A stretch of 64,000 nt of DNA from Maratus speciosus (GCA_963932465.1 OZ010787.1:31748087-31812086); one strand, 5' to 3'. Positions 11,899-23,544 are shown, counted from the stretch's first letter. Program-made: numbers and translations. Notes: a model not told the origin generated them from the letters alone.

Positions 11899-12092
11899 CA
11901 GAAGTGTAAAAATCTAGGCGCCAGCGGGCAGACTCTCTCCAATAAATTTTATTAGTTTTTTATTACTTTTATTAGTTCTTAAATTTTATTAGCGTTCTTA
12001 CAAAAATATCAGAAGAAATATTAGACGGAACATAATGAATGAAATGTAGTGGTAGAAGACTTCCCGCTTGCGCCGAGATTTTTACACCGCTG
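11899..12092. mobile_element. hAT-type MITE, TGTTARAA duplication
   Basis: Ends CAGAAGTGTAAAAATCTAGG and the complement of CAGCGGTGTAAAAATCTCGG. Flanks TGTTAGAA and TGTTAAAA form an 8-bp duplication with one mismatch. Non-coding. Confidence 0.8.
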
Positions 12093-12132
12093 TGTTAAAA
12101 ACTTTATAATTTACTACTATGATAAAGTTTAT

Positions 12133-12283
12133 CATAGCTGCCATCTTTTACGCTTTTTTGCTAACGCTAAAATTTAACAGAGATTTTAGCCTTGTTTAAT
12201 CGTGAGGTTTCGGTGATTAAATAACCAAATACTTACTATAAAATTTTAGTGGTATGAAGAAAGCGTAAACGTTGGCAGCTATG
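12133..12283. mobile_element. CATAGC-ended MITE, copy 1
   Basis: Ends CATAGCTGCCATCTTTTACG and the complement of CATAGCTGCCAACGTTTACG. The inner arm ends in TATAAAATTTTAGTGGTA. The flanks end in TTTAT on both sides, suggesting a decayed short duplication. It is the same family as 32904-33053. Confidence 0.75.
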
Positions 12284-12749
12284 CCTTTATAAATATTTTG
12301 GAAGCGCAAAAAAAAAGTCGTACTGAGATACATTAAAAATTCATAGAATGTAATTTGAAAAATACTTACATGACTTTCACTGTTCCTTTTCAATGGATTG
12401 TTTTAAGAGGTCTCAGGACTGTTAAATCTTGAAAAAGTTAATTTTTCATATGTTTAACTCCTATCTTTTCTGAATATTTAATAGCCTTGTTTCCTTGAAA
12501 TTTCCATTAGAAGAGAATAAATGGCTTTTAGAAATATACTCATTCAGAGGTGAAACAGCGTTTCTGAATCTTTGAATTCCTTTTTCTCAAAATTACGATT
12601 TTGAGCATAACGCCCAGTCGTATCACAGAACCTTCTCAGTACTTTTTCACTTAATTTTCAAAAAATATGTTTCATTTTAATCTGCGTAAACTTAACCAAA
12701 ATTTCCCTTTTTATTGTTTAAAAAATATCTTTTTTAGGTAACGTTAACT
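12284..12749. other. Unassigned AT-rich stretch
   Basis: No recognised gene or paired termini. Confidence 0.45.
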
Positions 12750-14354
12750 GGGGTAACTTTGGCCCCTAAGGGGACTGGGAAAGCCCTATCTCCGCCATGT
12801 TAAATTCACCAACTTTATGCACCATTTTTTTCAGAAATGGTGAAAGATAGAGGTCTAAATTTTTTAGAGTAGTTAGAATAACATGATTTACGTATTTTAA
12901 CAGACCATTTTCTTTCTAAGTGAAACTCAAAATTAATTATTAAGTATTTATTGAAAGTCATTTTTAAATTAACTTTTTTGGTAAGATTTCACTGCCTAAA
13001 ATAAATAATGCTCAACAAATCAATAAATCCCTGTGTTAAAGTATACAATATAACATAAGTATTAAAAAAATCTGAGTTCTTAAGTTTAATAGATATTGAG
13101 AAAAAAGAACATAAGCATGAAAAATCCAAGTTTTGAGAAAAAGTAAATTAAAGATTTAAATGGCCATTAAGCTGAGAAGTACTCTTAGAAAGAATGAATA
13201 ATTTCAACACTTATTTTTTTTATATATAAACATGTGTGAATATCATTGGAAAGATAAAAGTTTAAACTACTTAATGATATAAAAAAGTAAAAATCGATTT
13301 TTTGGTTGAATTTTGCTTTCCCGGTCCCCTTAAGGGTAAATTTGGAAAAATTGAGAAAAAATGATTACGTATGCTACATTTTCTACATAGCTTGAGATAT
13401 TACAAAGCTTTGTTCTTAAAATATAGGTGGTAGCATTAGCTTAAATCTGGCAGCTCATTGTAATTCGCCAAGTTTCAGCCGTGGCGGCAACAGTCAAACA
13501 AAAAGGTGCGAAGACAGTGAGAATTTAGCTCTTACAACTTTTGTAAATTAATTCATTTGGACCTTGGTAAGTACGTGTTATTATAAACTCATTAGTATAG
13601 TTCAAGGTCTAACGTAGGAGTATGCGGTGTCTTTCCTGAGATTAAAAAAAAAGCGTTTTTTTATCGGCCTAACCAATTTTCATTCAAATTTTTGTATATA
13701 TTTTTGCATGTATATTTTTATGCCAATGCATACAAAAATGTTATATTTGAAGGAGAGCATTTTCTTATTATGTTAAATTTAAACATTGAATTTTTTGAGG
13801 TAATGCTATGTTTATTTTGGTATACTTTTGAAAATAAACATTTGTGCTTATACAAACAATAATTCTGCTAAAAATTCATTCATATTGGTTTCAACTTAAC
13901 CGAACCAGAAATCTATTGACAAAGATGACCTTAATGTTGGAAATTTTGTACTTGTGCTATTTAATACCAATGTTTACCTTAAAAGTATTACTTTGAAATC
14001 AAAGAAGAGTTGTGTAGTTGACGGTATGGTTAAAGAAGTTAAAGTATTGGCGTTAACCACAGCTACCGGACTCGATGGTGTATGAATGGAACGATATTGT
14101 TGAAAAAATTAGTCCAACTAAGCTTCTATCTATGAGAAACACGTATTTAGACACAGATCTGTACAATTCACGTTAAGCAATATTTATGAGTTTTGTAATA
14201 TATTTTTAATTAAAATATATTCTAATTTACTGTCTTTTTCCATGGTTACACGTCTTACCCTCTCTACCCAGTCTTTTTCAATGGGGTAACATTAGTCCAC
14301 ATCATGTTGCAGGCCCTATAAGAATCGTTTTGACACATGGGCCAAAGTTACCCC
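12750..14354. repeat. Inverted pair GGGGTAACTTTGGCCC, 1.6 kb apart
   Basis: A perfect 16-bp inverted repeat at 12750-12765 and 14339-14354, with looser variants at 14283 (GGGGTAACATTAGTCC) and 13334. These could be the ends and subterminal sites of a decayed DNA element that later received the TTAA insertion at 12770. No transposase relic was seen between them. Confidence 0.4.
12770..13329. mobile_element. TTAA element with GGGGACYGGGAAAGC ends
   Basis: Left end GGGGACTGGGAAAGCC after CTAA (a mutated TTAA) and right end complement GGGGACCGGGAAAGC before TTAA (13330-13333). The 560-bp interior is non-coding. The ends resemble those of 19167-19857. Confidence 0.75.
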
Positions 14355-14360
14355 CAATTC

Positions 14361-15182
14361 AAGGTAACATTGATGCAAAACGTACAAAAACAATTTATGG
14401 TTTATGATAATGGTGTGGTTCCATGTGTTCTTAGAAAACAAAAAAATAACATGATATTCATTTTTTAAATAAAATAAGAGAATGGAGATGCTGAACTTGC
14501 CATGAAACAGGGAAATTTTGGCCAAAGATATCCCAGTTGACGGTAGTTATACTGTTGAAATTTTCAAAATTTTGTATTATCTAAACATAAATTTGCATAA
14601 CTACCCCCTGACTGCCCATCAAAAGGGCAATATTGTAACGTTGTTTTCTCTTTATTTTTTTTTAATGCTAAAAAATGATGATTTTTTCCAACATGAATTA
14701 GAAATATAATTACGTATATGAATATAATTCTTGGGGTATTAATCATTACTCAATGTTTTAAAATTTCTTTATATCTGTAGAACTATATTAATTGAAATAA
14801 TGATTCTGTTGCAGTGAAGCCTATAGCTTGGTGAATGGATGAATCAGTTCACGGCGTTGAGATTGTTAAAAATATAAAAACTGCTTTAAATGAAAATTTA
14901 TTTAGGTTCGGGGTGATTAATGCAAGCTGAAGTATAATTAAGCGACTAAATTTTTATTCCAGATACAAAATGTATTTTTTAATCCTGAGCTTAATCTGCA
15001 ATGCCAATTTTCTACTCGACAAATCGTCGGTTCAAGAAGGGCAAAATATATCTTTCCGTAAAAATCTGAAATGATTGAATACCAGAATTTTAGGAACAGA
15101 TTTATTTGAAAGTAAGTGACTTTTTTTTTTTCTTCACATGCTTAGTAAAATAAAATTTTTATTTCAAAATTATTGTGGCAAT
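14361..15182. other. Unassigned AT-rich stretch
   Basis: Open frames at 14518-14709 (plus) and 14564-14746 (minus) overlap on opposite strands and show no motif. Nothing else recognised. Confidence 0.4.
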
Positions 15183-15371
15183 CAGTGTTACCTGTGGGCT
15201 ACATTTTTTAAATCAAGATTTTCTAATTAACACCATTTTTTTGAAATGGTGAAATTCCCACAGTTTTTACCATAATTAATACGTTGTTAAATAATGGAAA
15301 TTTGGCAATTTAAATAACGTTATTCCAATCAAAAAATCTGAATTAAAACAAATAGCGCACTGGCAACGTTG
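15183..15371. mobile_element. hAT-type MITE, GCCAGTGGGCTAC family, old copy
   Basis: Ends CAGTGTTACCTGTGGGCTAC and the complement of CAACGTTGCCAGTGCGCTAT, with the typical inner arm TTTGAAATGGTGAAATTC. Flanks GTGGCAAT and GTGCCAGT agree at six of eight positions. Confidence 0.7.
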
Positions 15372-15548
15372 GTGCCAGTGTACCTATTAGGTATTAAAAT
15401 TAAGTGATCCAAAAATGAGACACCGTCATCAAGGGGATAAAATACTAATGACTCAAACAAATATCCTATCAACAAAGAAATAAACCATTAGGTAACAGAA
15501 GAAAAAAATCTTGTGTTCTTTTTATTTTTAAATATATGAATATACTAT

Positions 15549-15764
15549 TTAAACCCTTGAACTGCGGTGGGATGCAATATGTCGTACTTAATTTTATTTG
15601 TGAAATACCACATAGACACTAGAATTTTGGAATGAAAATCTACATTTTATTACGTACGTGATGAAAAGCTTTTATATATTTTAAAAAAAATTGTTTTTAA
15701 GTTCTAGTGTCGGTCAATCGTTTCAGAATTTTAGGATTAGAAATACATTGCCCCTGAAAATGTT
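15549..15764. mobile_element. TTAA MITE, GCGGTGG family, decayed
   Basis: TTAA at 15549-15552, then ACCCTTGAACTGCGGTGG; right end CATTGCCCCTGAAAATGTTA. The inner pair is GACACTAGAATTTTGG and AAGTTCTAGTGTCGGTCAAT. Related to 3550 and 48861. Confidence 0.65.
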
Positions 15765-16176
15765 ATGTATGTACATTTCATGCGCATATGTTCTTTAACA
15801 GTTCTTCAGAAATTACATGCTGAAACCAAAAACACACCAATAAGAAAATCCTGATATACAATTCTAAAATTTTCAATTTAATTCGTCTTGATAAGAAACA
15901 TTCTTGTTGAAGAATGCAAGTTACAAAATACCCGATTTCTTATCCTCATTCTTCTTTCACATTTGTCGAAATTCTTTAGTTTCTCGAAATGTGATATAGG
16001 AAAATCAACAAAAATGCCAAATTAGACAACTTTTTAAGCAGCTTAGGTAAAAAGCCTTCTGGATTTCTCAATATCTTTTTAAAAATATTCAGAGACTTAA
16101 AAGAATTGTTTAATTCACTTAGGAGATAAAATTCCTTTTAATTCACTTTTTTTTAATTTTCGAATATTTTTTTCGT
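15765..16176. other. Unassigned AT-rich stretch
   Basis: No recognised gene or TE end. Confidence 0.4.
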
Positions 16177-16414
16177 TTTACCCTCTCGCTGTGTAATTGT
16201 TTTATTAAAATAGCTTCAAAATAATTAAAATAGCATCTTTTGTCACCGGTTTTTCAAAACAAAAATTTTTGTGTAATTGAATCGGGAAAATGCTCCAATT
16301 TAATAAGGCAAAATTTACAAAAGAAAAATAACTGGTGGGAATAATCAAGGATGATTAATTAGACGGGAAAATGCATCCCCGCGAAAATCTCGGGTTGCGC
16401 AGCGAGAGTGTTAA
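16177..16414. mobile_element. TTAA MITE, CTCTCGCTGCGCA family, copy 1
   Basis: Left TTTACCCTCTCGCTGTG (TTAA mutated) and right complement TTAACACTCTCGCTGCGC. Contains AACTGGTGGGAATAATC, whose inverse occurs in the second copy at 30901-31133. Confidence 0.7.
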
Positions 16415-16983
16415 GAAGTTTCACATGAAAATTTCTCGTCTCTTTTAATGATTATTAATTTGATGTATGTGTTATAAGTAAAAGCAAGTTTCAAACATCT
16501 TGTACTACACAGAGAGATTACGCAAGATTTCTATTGTTTTACTCGGGCATGTTTATCCCTACTTTTTAAACTCGCATAAAATAAAATGTGTAATTTATAC
16601 AAAATTTCACAAAAATTTACATACATATTTTGGCTTTCATAAATTTCTTTTTAGAACAGTTCGTATTAAAAATTGTGCGTAGTTGAAATGAAACAATATC
16701 TAGTTGAGATTTACAAAATATATATTAACTTTCTTTTCAAAGGATTCATGTTGCGTACATAATATGGCGTGCAGGAATCATAACTTTGTTGTAATATACA
16801 ATTCATTAAACATTGCTGACGTTCTAATGTAATTATAAAGTAGCGAAATTTCGCGCTGCTACTTAGTTCTCTGCGGTGAAAAGTGAGTTTGACGCATTTG
16901 TTCTGAGAATGAAAGTTGAAGTACCTTCTCAAAGGCGGAAGTAAAAGTTTTTTCCCTTAATAGTAGCAGTAGTCGCAGTTATA
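16415..16983. other. Unassigned stretch
   Basis: Two short open frames (16500-16682 plus, 16711-16932 minus) have no recognisable motif. No paired repeats seen. Confidence 0.4.
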
Positions 16984-17148
16984 GGGATGAGAGTGCTCCG
17001 ACCCAAATAACTGCTTACTATCACTAAATTTTAATGGTATTTCTCGCCTTATTTAATGATAGAATTTCTGAGATTTAATAAAGCAAATAATACTATTAAA
17101 ATTTAGTGGTGAAAATCAGCCCTGTGGGTCGGAGCGCTCTCATCCCTG
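16984..17148. mobile_element. MITE with AGGGATGAGAG ends
   Basis: Ends AGGGATGAGAGTGCTCCGAC and the complement of CAGGGATGAGAGCGCTCCGA. AGTTA lies next to both ends, suggesting a 5-6 bp duplication. The inner arm is TACTATTAAAATTTAGTGGT (17091-17110), shared with other MITEs here. Confidence 0.75.
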
Positions 17149-17252
17149 AGTTAGTTCTAAAATAGAAGTTGGAGTATTTTCTGGACGTAAAACTCCTTCT
17201 ACACTATCTGAGCATTAGTCCTGACACCGCACCCTAAATACTAGGCCTGAGC

Positions 17253-17579
17253 AATTACCGTCTCAATACTCAAGGCCTCCGGACTGATTTCTTGACATAC
17301 CAAATGAAGATTAACCCCTTGAAAGGCAAGCAATTGCGTTTGTGTAATGCTTAATTCTCACCCGAAATTTAGAAAAATTTTATTTCAAAATAATGAAAAG
17401 CAATTTTACGATTTTCCCCCACTAAAGTCACAAAACTAAAATTTCCTAAAATTTTTCTTGTGCAAATAATGATTAATCGTAGGTGGTATTAGCGGTAGGT
17501 ATTATATACCGCCGCTCAATAATCTTCATTTGGTACGTCACGAAATCAGTCCGGTGGCCTTGAGTATTGAGACGGTAAT
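17253..17579. mobile_element. Element E2, ATTACCGTCTCAATAC ends, 8-bp duplication
   Basis: Arms ATTACCGTCTCAATACTCAA and the matching inverse at the right lie between two copies of GCCTGAGC (17245-17252, 17580-17587). Its centre, between AAATGAAGA and TCTTCATTT, holds E3. Confidence 0.8.
17311..17522. mobile_element. TTAA MITE family A, copy 3 (E3), nested in E2
   Basis: TTAACCCCTTGAAAGGCAAG at the left; the right end ACCGCCGCTCAATAA is decayed. It sits exactly at the symmetry centre of E2. Confidence 0.8.
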
Positions 17580-17878
17580 GCCTGAGCGCTGACACAAAAA
17601 TGGCGGCTGCAGAAGGCGGATTTTTTTCAGCGTGTGTACGGTCACTTAAATATTCGTACCAATATATTTTTTTAATTTTTTCTGCTTTATTTATCTGAGA
17701 TTAAGCAAGGTCAAAGAAATCTCTTATAATATACTGGTGTCAAAATTTAAGGGACCGTACATACGTTAAAAAAAACCGCCTACAATAGCCGCCATTTTTC
17801 TGTTAGCGCTCAGGCCTAGTATTCAGGGGGCGGTGGTCCTGATACAGATGATGTACTGATATTTTTGTGACCGGTCCC

Positions 17879-18113
17879 TTAACCCATTCAGTGTCTCGCC
17901 CGATATGTGTAGGTTAATTTTTTTTAATTCAGATTGTTTGAATGAAGTATAAATATTCAAATATTGAAGTATAAAATTAACTTTATTTAATTTTAGATAA
18001 AATTGTGCGAGTATAAAACCAATTACACTAGTTTTAAAAACTGCTGGGAATTAAACAATATGAATAAAAAAGTAGCCTACACTGTCCGTGAATGTCACAG
18101 GCGAGATAATTAA
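17879..18113. mobile_element. Possible TTAA MITE with TCTCGCC ends
   Basis: TTAACCCATTCAGTGTCTCG at the left and GTCACAGGCGAGATAATTAA at the right. The end similarity is short, so the call is tentative. It abuts the BEL/Pao relic. Confidence 0.4.
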
Positions 18114-18116
18114 GGT

Positions 18117-18600
18117 ATTAAATTTGAAGTTTTGTGTCTTTACATTCAGTACTCTTATGAGGCCATCTTTACCTGAGTGTACTTCTAGTATAAGCCCAAT
18201 TGGAAGAAACCAGGTGGTTCATTGTCATCCAAAAGTAGAAATACGTCATTCCTTAGGATTTTAGTCGATGCAGTTTTCAACTTCGACCACCTTTTGTAGA
18301 GAAGCAAAGTAGTCTCGTTTCCAGCTCTTATTAAAGCCATTGTTCTATAAGATCTTCCAGCGATTTCTAGGTCTATTTGCAACAGATGGGGAATCATCAG
18401 GAACCGATATCAGAATAACACCTGTAAAGAAATATGAGGCAGTGATATAATATACACTGTAAATATAATTGTCATTTACATTTAGAAATGTACGCGAATA
18501 TAGTAAGGACTCTATCTGTGGAAGTAGCGTTGTCAATTCATCAAAAGTTAGGAGCGTCTCTCCAATGACTCTCTTGATATGCTTTTGACCGAACTAGTTT
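18117..18600 (-). pseudogene. BEL/Pao retrotransposon pol relic (integrase C-terminal region)
   Basis: Minus-strand frames read, in order, HIKRVIGETLLTFDEL, TTLLPQIESLLYSR, SVPDDSPSVANRPRNRWK, LLLDDNEPPGFFQLG and ILEVHSGKDGLIRVLNVKT. The order and the blocks QIESxLNSR, DDNxPP and HPGKDGxVRVxxVKT are those of the Pao integrase C-terminal region and the following DUF5641-like domain. At least one frameshift lies near 18190 (between the FQLG and ILEVH blocks), and a non-homologous insert of about 25 codons lies near 18410-18490. No LTR or RT was found nearby, so this is an isolated fragment about 480 bp long. Confidence 0.8.
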
Positions 18601-19162
18601 TCTGTACGTTAACAGTAAATTTTGCAGTGTTTTGTGTTACGCTACACTTAGTTTTGACTTCAGAATCATGCATGAATTTAGTAATTAGTGTATGAAAAGT
18701 ATATAAGCATAACGTGTTTAAAAGTCTGAACAGTGAAATCATGCACTTACGTCAAAATAAGGATTGTACTTCTATAAGTAAACATAGAAATGGGATTAAC
18801 GCTATACACTGGTTAAAATAATCTCATTGCGCACCTATACTGTGCGTTTGACGACCATCTATCAATAATTACAAGAAATACATAGGGTGCGGCATCTATC
18901 TCGTATGCGGCGACTCTCCCGGAGTTAACCTATAACTGATAATGTACGCTGTAAATGAAACGTCACATGGAATTCATTTAACATAAATAAGAAAAATATC
19001 TTTTTTCAGTAGAAGCCATAATTCATAGAAAATTTACATTGAAATTAAACTCTTGTCAAAGCAAATTACAGAAATTGCTAAAATTTTCATAAATATGATT
19101 TAGTTTTCTAGCCTTCTAAAGAAAAGTAATGACACTTTTTCGAAATACACATTTAGATTTAT
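18601..19162. other. Unassigned stretch next to the BEL/Pao relic
   Basis: No further pol sequence was recognised upstream of the relic. A GC-richer patch at 18880-18925 is unexplained. Confidence 0.4.
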
Positions 19163-19166
19163 TTAA

Positions 19167-19857
19167 GGGGGTCCGGGACACAAAAATCTTCAAATTTTGC
19201 AAAAACATTTTATTACATGAAAAATTTCTTTGTTTCTTCCTGCTTAAAATGACATTTAAATCATGTTTCTATCTGAATTAGAACAAAAAATATTTTTTTT
19301 TCGTTTTGGTTTGTTTTCAAAATCTAGCTTTCAAGCAATGTAAACGACTTCTTGTAAAACATGCTATTTTCTTCATGATAGGTTTTTTCACCATTCCGCG
19401 TATTTAAATTCTTATAACTCGAAAACCGTTAAAGATACCGTGTTCAAACTTGGAACATATCTTTTTGAATTGTTTTGCTTTAATTTTGATTCAGCATATT
19501 TCAAAAAAATATTTACTTTTGAAAATATGATTTTTTTTTTTTTTTAAGTTCCACCATTTTTTTTTCGTTAAATATTTTTATATTTTTTTAATAAATTAAT
19601 ATTTTTAAAAATGTGAATCAGAATTAAAACTTATATATTTCTGTTTATTAAAATGAAAAAAAAAATAATGAAATTCTATGAATAATATTTCGAGTTATAA
19701 CGATTTTAAATTACCCCGTTTTTTCAATAATTTTTTTTTTTTTTTTAATTATGAGAAGTTTTATCATGTGATTTTGTTTACAAATGATACCATCACAAAA
19801 AAATTCAAAATTTTAACTCAATAAATAAAAATTATTTTAAAATGTGTCCCGGACACC
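19167..19857. mobile_element. TTAA element with GGGGGTCCGGGACAC ends
   Basis: TTAA on both sides (19163-19166, 19858-19861). Ends GGGGGTCCGGGACACA and the complement of GGTGTCCGGGACACAT. The 691-bp interior is AT-rich, with many T- and A-runs and no coding relic. A TTAA site fits piggyBac or Kolobok; the G-rich start is more like Kolobok, but this is inference. Confidence 0.8.
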
Positions 19858-19861
19858 TTAA

Positions 19862-21139
19862 ATGCACTTCTCTTTGAAATAAAAAAATATTTATTTTGAA
19901 AAATAATACATTATATATAAAAAAGTTTAAAAGTTTTACAACACAAAGTAAAGTCTAATAAAACTTTACTTAAGAATAATAATTTCTTTTACATTTTCTG
20001 TTAATCATAAAACGGAAGTCCATTTTTCATTTTAACCTGATATCTTAGCTCGCATTCAAAAGTGATATTCAATTTTATGTTTAATTTGTAAAATACGTAA
20101 AATGTGTGACAGTACGATGATATTTATCTTAAGTTATAAAACAAAATCTGTAACGTAAATTGTACAAACCAGTATATTTTATTTAAAATTTTTTTTTTTT
20201 ACGGAATTAATTTTTTTATTGAGTGATAAATTACTGAAATTTTAGCACTGTTTTCTGTAAAGTGTATCCATTTGTTTGAACCTCCAAAATTGACACTGTT
20301 CAATTTCAAAAGCGGCACCGAGATATCTGGGAAGATTCTAGTATCAAAAGGGATGTTACGCTGAGATGGGCATTTTCCGAAGTTCTACTTCGGCGTTCTA
20401 GTGTGCGTTGTCACTAGTAAGATTGGTGGTTACTTCACTGTTAAAAATATTTCTGTAAAACAACAGAAAATTTCTGGCAGCAAAAAGTTGCCAGAACATA
20501 TCTGTTTTCAGAAAATATCTGAAAATCTATTCGAAAGAATGCGTTATCGGACGACAGAAATATATATTCATACAGGCACTTCGTATTGACAATTGACGCT
20601 TTTCCCACAGTCAAATCTGTAGGTCGATTCCTGTTGGCGAGGAAGGGGGGGAGACGTTTTATTTAACAGAAGAATCGCGTATTATAGGTTAGGTACACGG
20701 GAAATTTCTATTTACCGATCGATTTGTTTATATTAATAATAATAAACATTTATAGGAATTTCTCCTCCAAACTTTTACAAAATGAATTTAAATAGCTTAT
20801 TCGCAATAAAATATTTAAACAGTTGAATTTATATAGATTTGTGAATTAAGTACATTAAAGACTGGAATAAGTGAAAGAGGATATCTTAAACTCCTTCCCC
20901 CTCCCTCGGAATAATAAAAATATATATATATATACGATATAAGGTAACTCCCCCCTCCCCCATAAAAATAGTTATTAATAAAATAAATATATGTATTGAA
21001 TGTGATTTGTAATTAAACAACTTTAATATTTATTCATGCAATATTTCTGAAAATTGATTAGGTTAAAACAGTGATGTTGGTTAATTATGTAAATAATACA
21101 TGCCAATATTTATATTTTTTTCGAATAGAAAGCTTTGTA
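19862..21139. other. Unassigned AT-rich stretch
   Basis: Contains a (TA)n run near 20922-20934 and C-runs near 20900 and 20950. The 62-residue frame at 20401-20589 has no known motif. Confidence 0.4.
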
Positions 21140-21141
21140 TA

Positions 21142-21715
21142 CAGGGTGTTCCGTTAAAAGGGTCCAATATTAATAGGGGTAATAGAGGAGATCACATGGA
21201 GCATTAATCAGTATATAAAGCCTGGTCGGATCTCAATAGTTTTCAAGTTACAGCAAATAGAATGAAAATTCGGAAAATTGTAAAAGAACCCTCATTGCTA
21301 AACTATCGATAATGCTACATAAAACCGAAGCACATATTTAGAAAGAGCAGAAAAAAACCTACAAAATGACATCAATTGTATTAAAATAGCAATATTTATT
21401 GGCGAGTTACAAGCCCTGAAACAGTGAAAAAAGTACGAAATCCAATATACATCAAAATAGTTAATCGTTAATTCCAAAAAGACAACTCTAGCTACAACAA
21501 GGAAAATGTAGTAAAATTTGGTCCATTCCGAAAACTTTCGAAAAAGCTTACAATGAACCATATCGGTTTAATTGTGTGAGAGAAATTAATCAGTTTCTTA
21601 GTTACAACTCCGCTTTCTTTGACACTAGCAATGGTTAAACTCCGCGCTTCACGATTGGAAACACCGCCTTTTTAATTACTCTCAACTATACATTTTCGAT
21701 CATGCTTCTTCTGAG
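21142..21715. repeat. Left long terminal inverted repeat of the mariner element
   Basis: Matches the inverse of 23545-24121. The outer 150 bases are nearly identical (CAGGGTGTTCCGTTAAA, GGTAATAGAGGAGATCACA). The inner part is looser, with matching blocks GGAATTAACGATTAACTAT (inverse) and CGATTGTAAACACC/CGATTGGAAACACC. Confidence 0.85.
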
Positions 21716-22225
21716 ATGCAACATTTTTAATTATTCAAGAGTTGAATGAACCAAAATAACTTTACAATAATAGTCTACATTTTAAAGTGGTCTTTTATAG
21801 ATATAAAGCTTAAGTTAAATTCTTTAAAATTAAACTGGTGGTGAAAATTCGGAAATAATTAAAAATATTGCGATTTGTAACTATGCAAGAAGTTTCAGTA
21901 CATGTTTTACATGGACAATTATTGTATGTATATGTGCATCATAATTTATGATAGGAAATAATAATAACAAATAGCATAATAATTTTATTAATTATAAATT
22001 TAAAAAAGACACTAAATTTTAAATTAATTCATACAAACTTTGTAATTTACAATTTGAGTACACCACAGTCTGTGACTTACAAAATACTGTGCCAAAAAGT
22101 GTTGAAAATAAAAGAAAAATGACAAATAAAGAATTACATTCCACGTACTTTATGACATATGTGAAGCATAGTTTTCTGGACTGCGCTGCACAGTTCAATG
22201 TCGGAAGGCAGACGAACGGACATTA

Positions 22226-23302
22226 TTATAATAGGTGTTCGAAGTTGCGCCCATTAACAGAAACGCACAGCCGACAGCGACGTCGTAAAGATTGGCGAAC
22301 ACGCCGAAAAACTCCGACGGATTTGGGAATGTCTCCTGCAGCGACAACGATTCGCGCTAGTAAATCCTCCGGTGTATCCACAGGCGTTTCATACACCAGC
22401 GATTTAAGGTGTCCCCAAACAAAAAAGTCTAACGGATTGAGGTCTGGAGAGCGTGCAGGCCAAGCAACAGGTACACTGCGTCCAATCCATTTCCCAGGAT
22501 ATGTTGAATTGAGGTGATTGCGAACACCTATGAAAAAATGTGTCGGTGCGCCATCGTGCATAAACCACATATTGTGGCGCAATGTTGCTGGCACATTTTG
22601 CAGTAACTGCGGTAAGATATCCCGTAGGAAAACCAAGTACGTACTGCCATTGAGTACATCTGGGAGTAAATATGGTCCTATGAGATAATCGCCGAGGACA
22701 CCTGCCCATATGTTCACACTGAACTTTTGTTGTGCGTTCGACGGGAAAACAGTGTGCGGATTTGTATATGACCATGTGTGCATATTGTGCGTGTTTACCA
22801 CGCCCTCTCTCGTAAATGTTGCTTCATCAGTAAATAAAATATTTTCCAGAAATTGTGGATTATTTTCTGTTACATTAAGCAACCAGCGTACGAATTCTGT
22901 CCGCTGAGCACAATCTGTTACTGATAACAGTTGTACCCGCTGCACATGAAAGGGGTGCATGTTTATTGCACGCAGAACACGCCACACACTTTGGTGAGAA
23001 ACACCGACTTCAGACGCAGCAGCTCGTGTACTCGTGGAGGGGTTATCTTTAAAAATATTCAGTACATCTTCTTCCATTGCAGGTGTTCGTACATGTCGAG
23101 GTTTCCTTGCATCAATGCTTGCTGTATTAAACGATCCAGTCTCCCGTAATCGTCTATCGATTTTTATGAAGAGTTTCGAACTTGGGCAACGTCTCCTTGG
23201 AAATTGCTCACGGTACATGCGCTGTGCTAGACATGCATTTCCATGAGCTTGCCCGTACATCAGATGCATGTCCGCATATTCTTCGTTAGAGTATTCCGGC
23301 AT
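22226..23302 (-). CDS. Tc1/mariner-superfamily transposase, DUF4817 type, DD41D
   Basis: A 358-residue transposase that would cut and paste the surrounding element in the nucleus. Residues 2-60 (PEYSNEEYADMHLMYG onward, with FPRRR near 35) match the DUF4817 N-terminal domain common in arthropod elements. A second helix-turn-helix lies at about 92-111 (AAASEVGVSHQSVWRVL). The DDE catalytic core has D159 (FTDEATFTREG), D250 (FMHDGAPTHF) and D292 (SPDLNPLDFFVWG). The spacing D250-X41-D292 fits the DD41D group, not DD34D mariner or DD34E Tc1. The length is full for the family and there are no stops or frameshifts. The ATG at 23302 precedes the conserved EY motif and is the natural start. Catalytic activity is inferred only. 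Confidence 0.92.
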   Translation of the reverse strand: MPEYSNEEYADMHLMYGQAHGNACLAQRMYREQFPRRRCPSSKLFIKIDRRLRETGSFNTASIDARKPRHVRTPAMEEDVLNIFKDNPSTSTRAAASEVGVSHQSVWRVLRAINMHPFHVQRVQLLSVTDCAQRTEFVRWLLNVTENNPQFLENILFTDEATFTREGVVNTHNMHTWSYTNPHTVFPSNAQQKFSVNIWAGVLGDYLIGPYLLPDVLNGSTYLVFLRDILPQLLQNVPATLRHNMWFMHDGAPTHFFIGVRNHLNSTYPGKWIGRSVPVAWPARSPDLNPLDFFVWGHLKSLVYETPVDTPEDLLARIVVAAGDIPKSVGVFRRVRQSLRRRCRLCVSVNGRNFEHLL

Positions 23303-23544
23303 AATTATTATACATCAACTTACTACAATCCCACTTACAACAGCCTCCCTTTAACATAACGCCCACTGATGACTGCTGTTTTATTACACTTTTCTTCCTA
23401 TACACATAGAAAATTTGCATAAAAAGTACTTCTTCTTCATCATCCTGAAAGTTCATGGAAGAAACGCAGCAGTCACGGAGTTTGCTTTAAGACAAGGCGA
23501 GAGCTGCACAATATGTCATTCACTTGACCAGACTGAATAATGAA

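Larger units (their letters stand above)
17225..17835. mobile_element. Element E1 with CACCGC ends, hosting nested E2 and E3
   Basis: Ends CACCGCACCCTAAATACTAG and the complement of CACCGCCCCCTGAATACTAG, flanked by GTCCTGA on both sides (17218-17224, 17836-17842). Inside, the arms AAAATGGCGGCT and AGCCGCCATTTT pair. It was split by E2 at its GCCTGAGC site. Confidence 0.75.

Noticed and set aside
22089..22517. 142-residue plus frame
   Set aside because: Antisense to the transposase; Arg/Thr-rich shadow.
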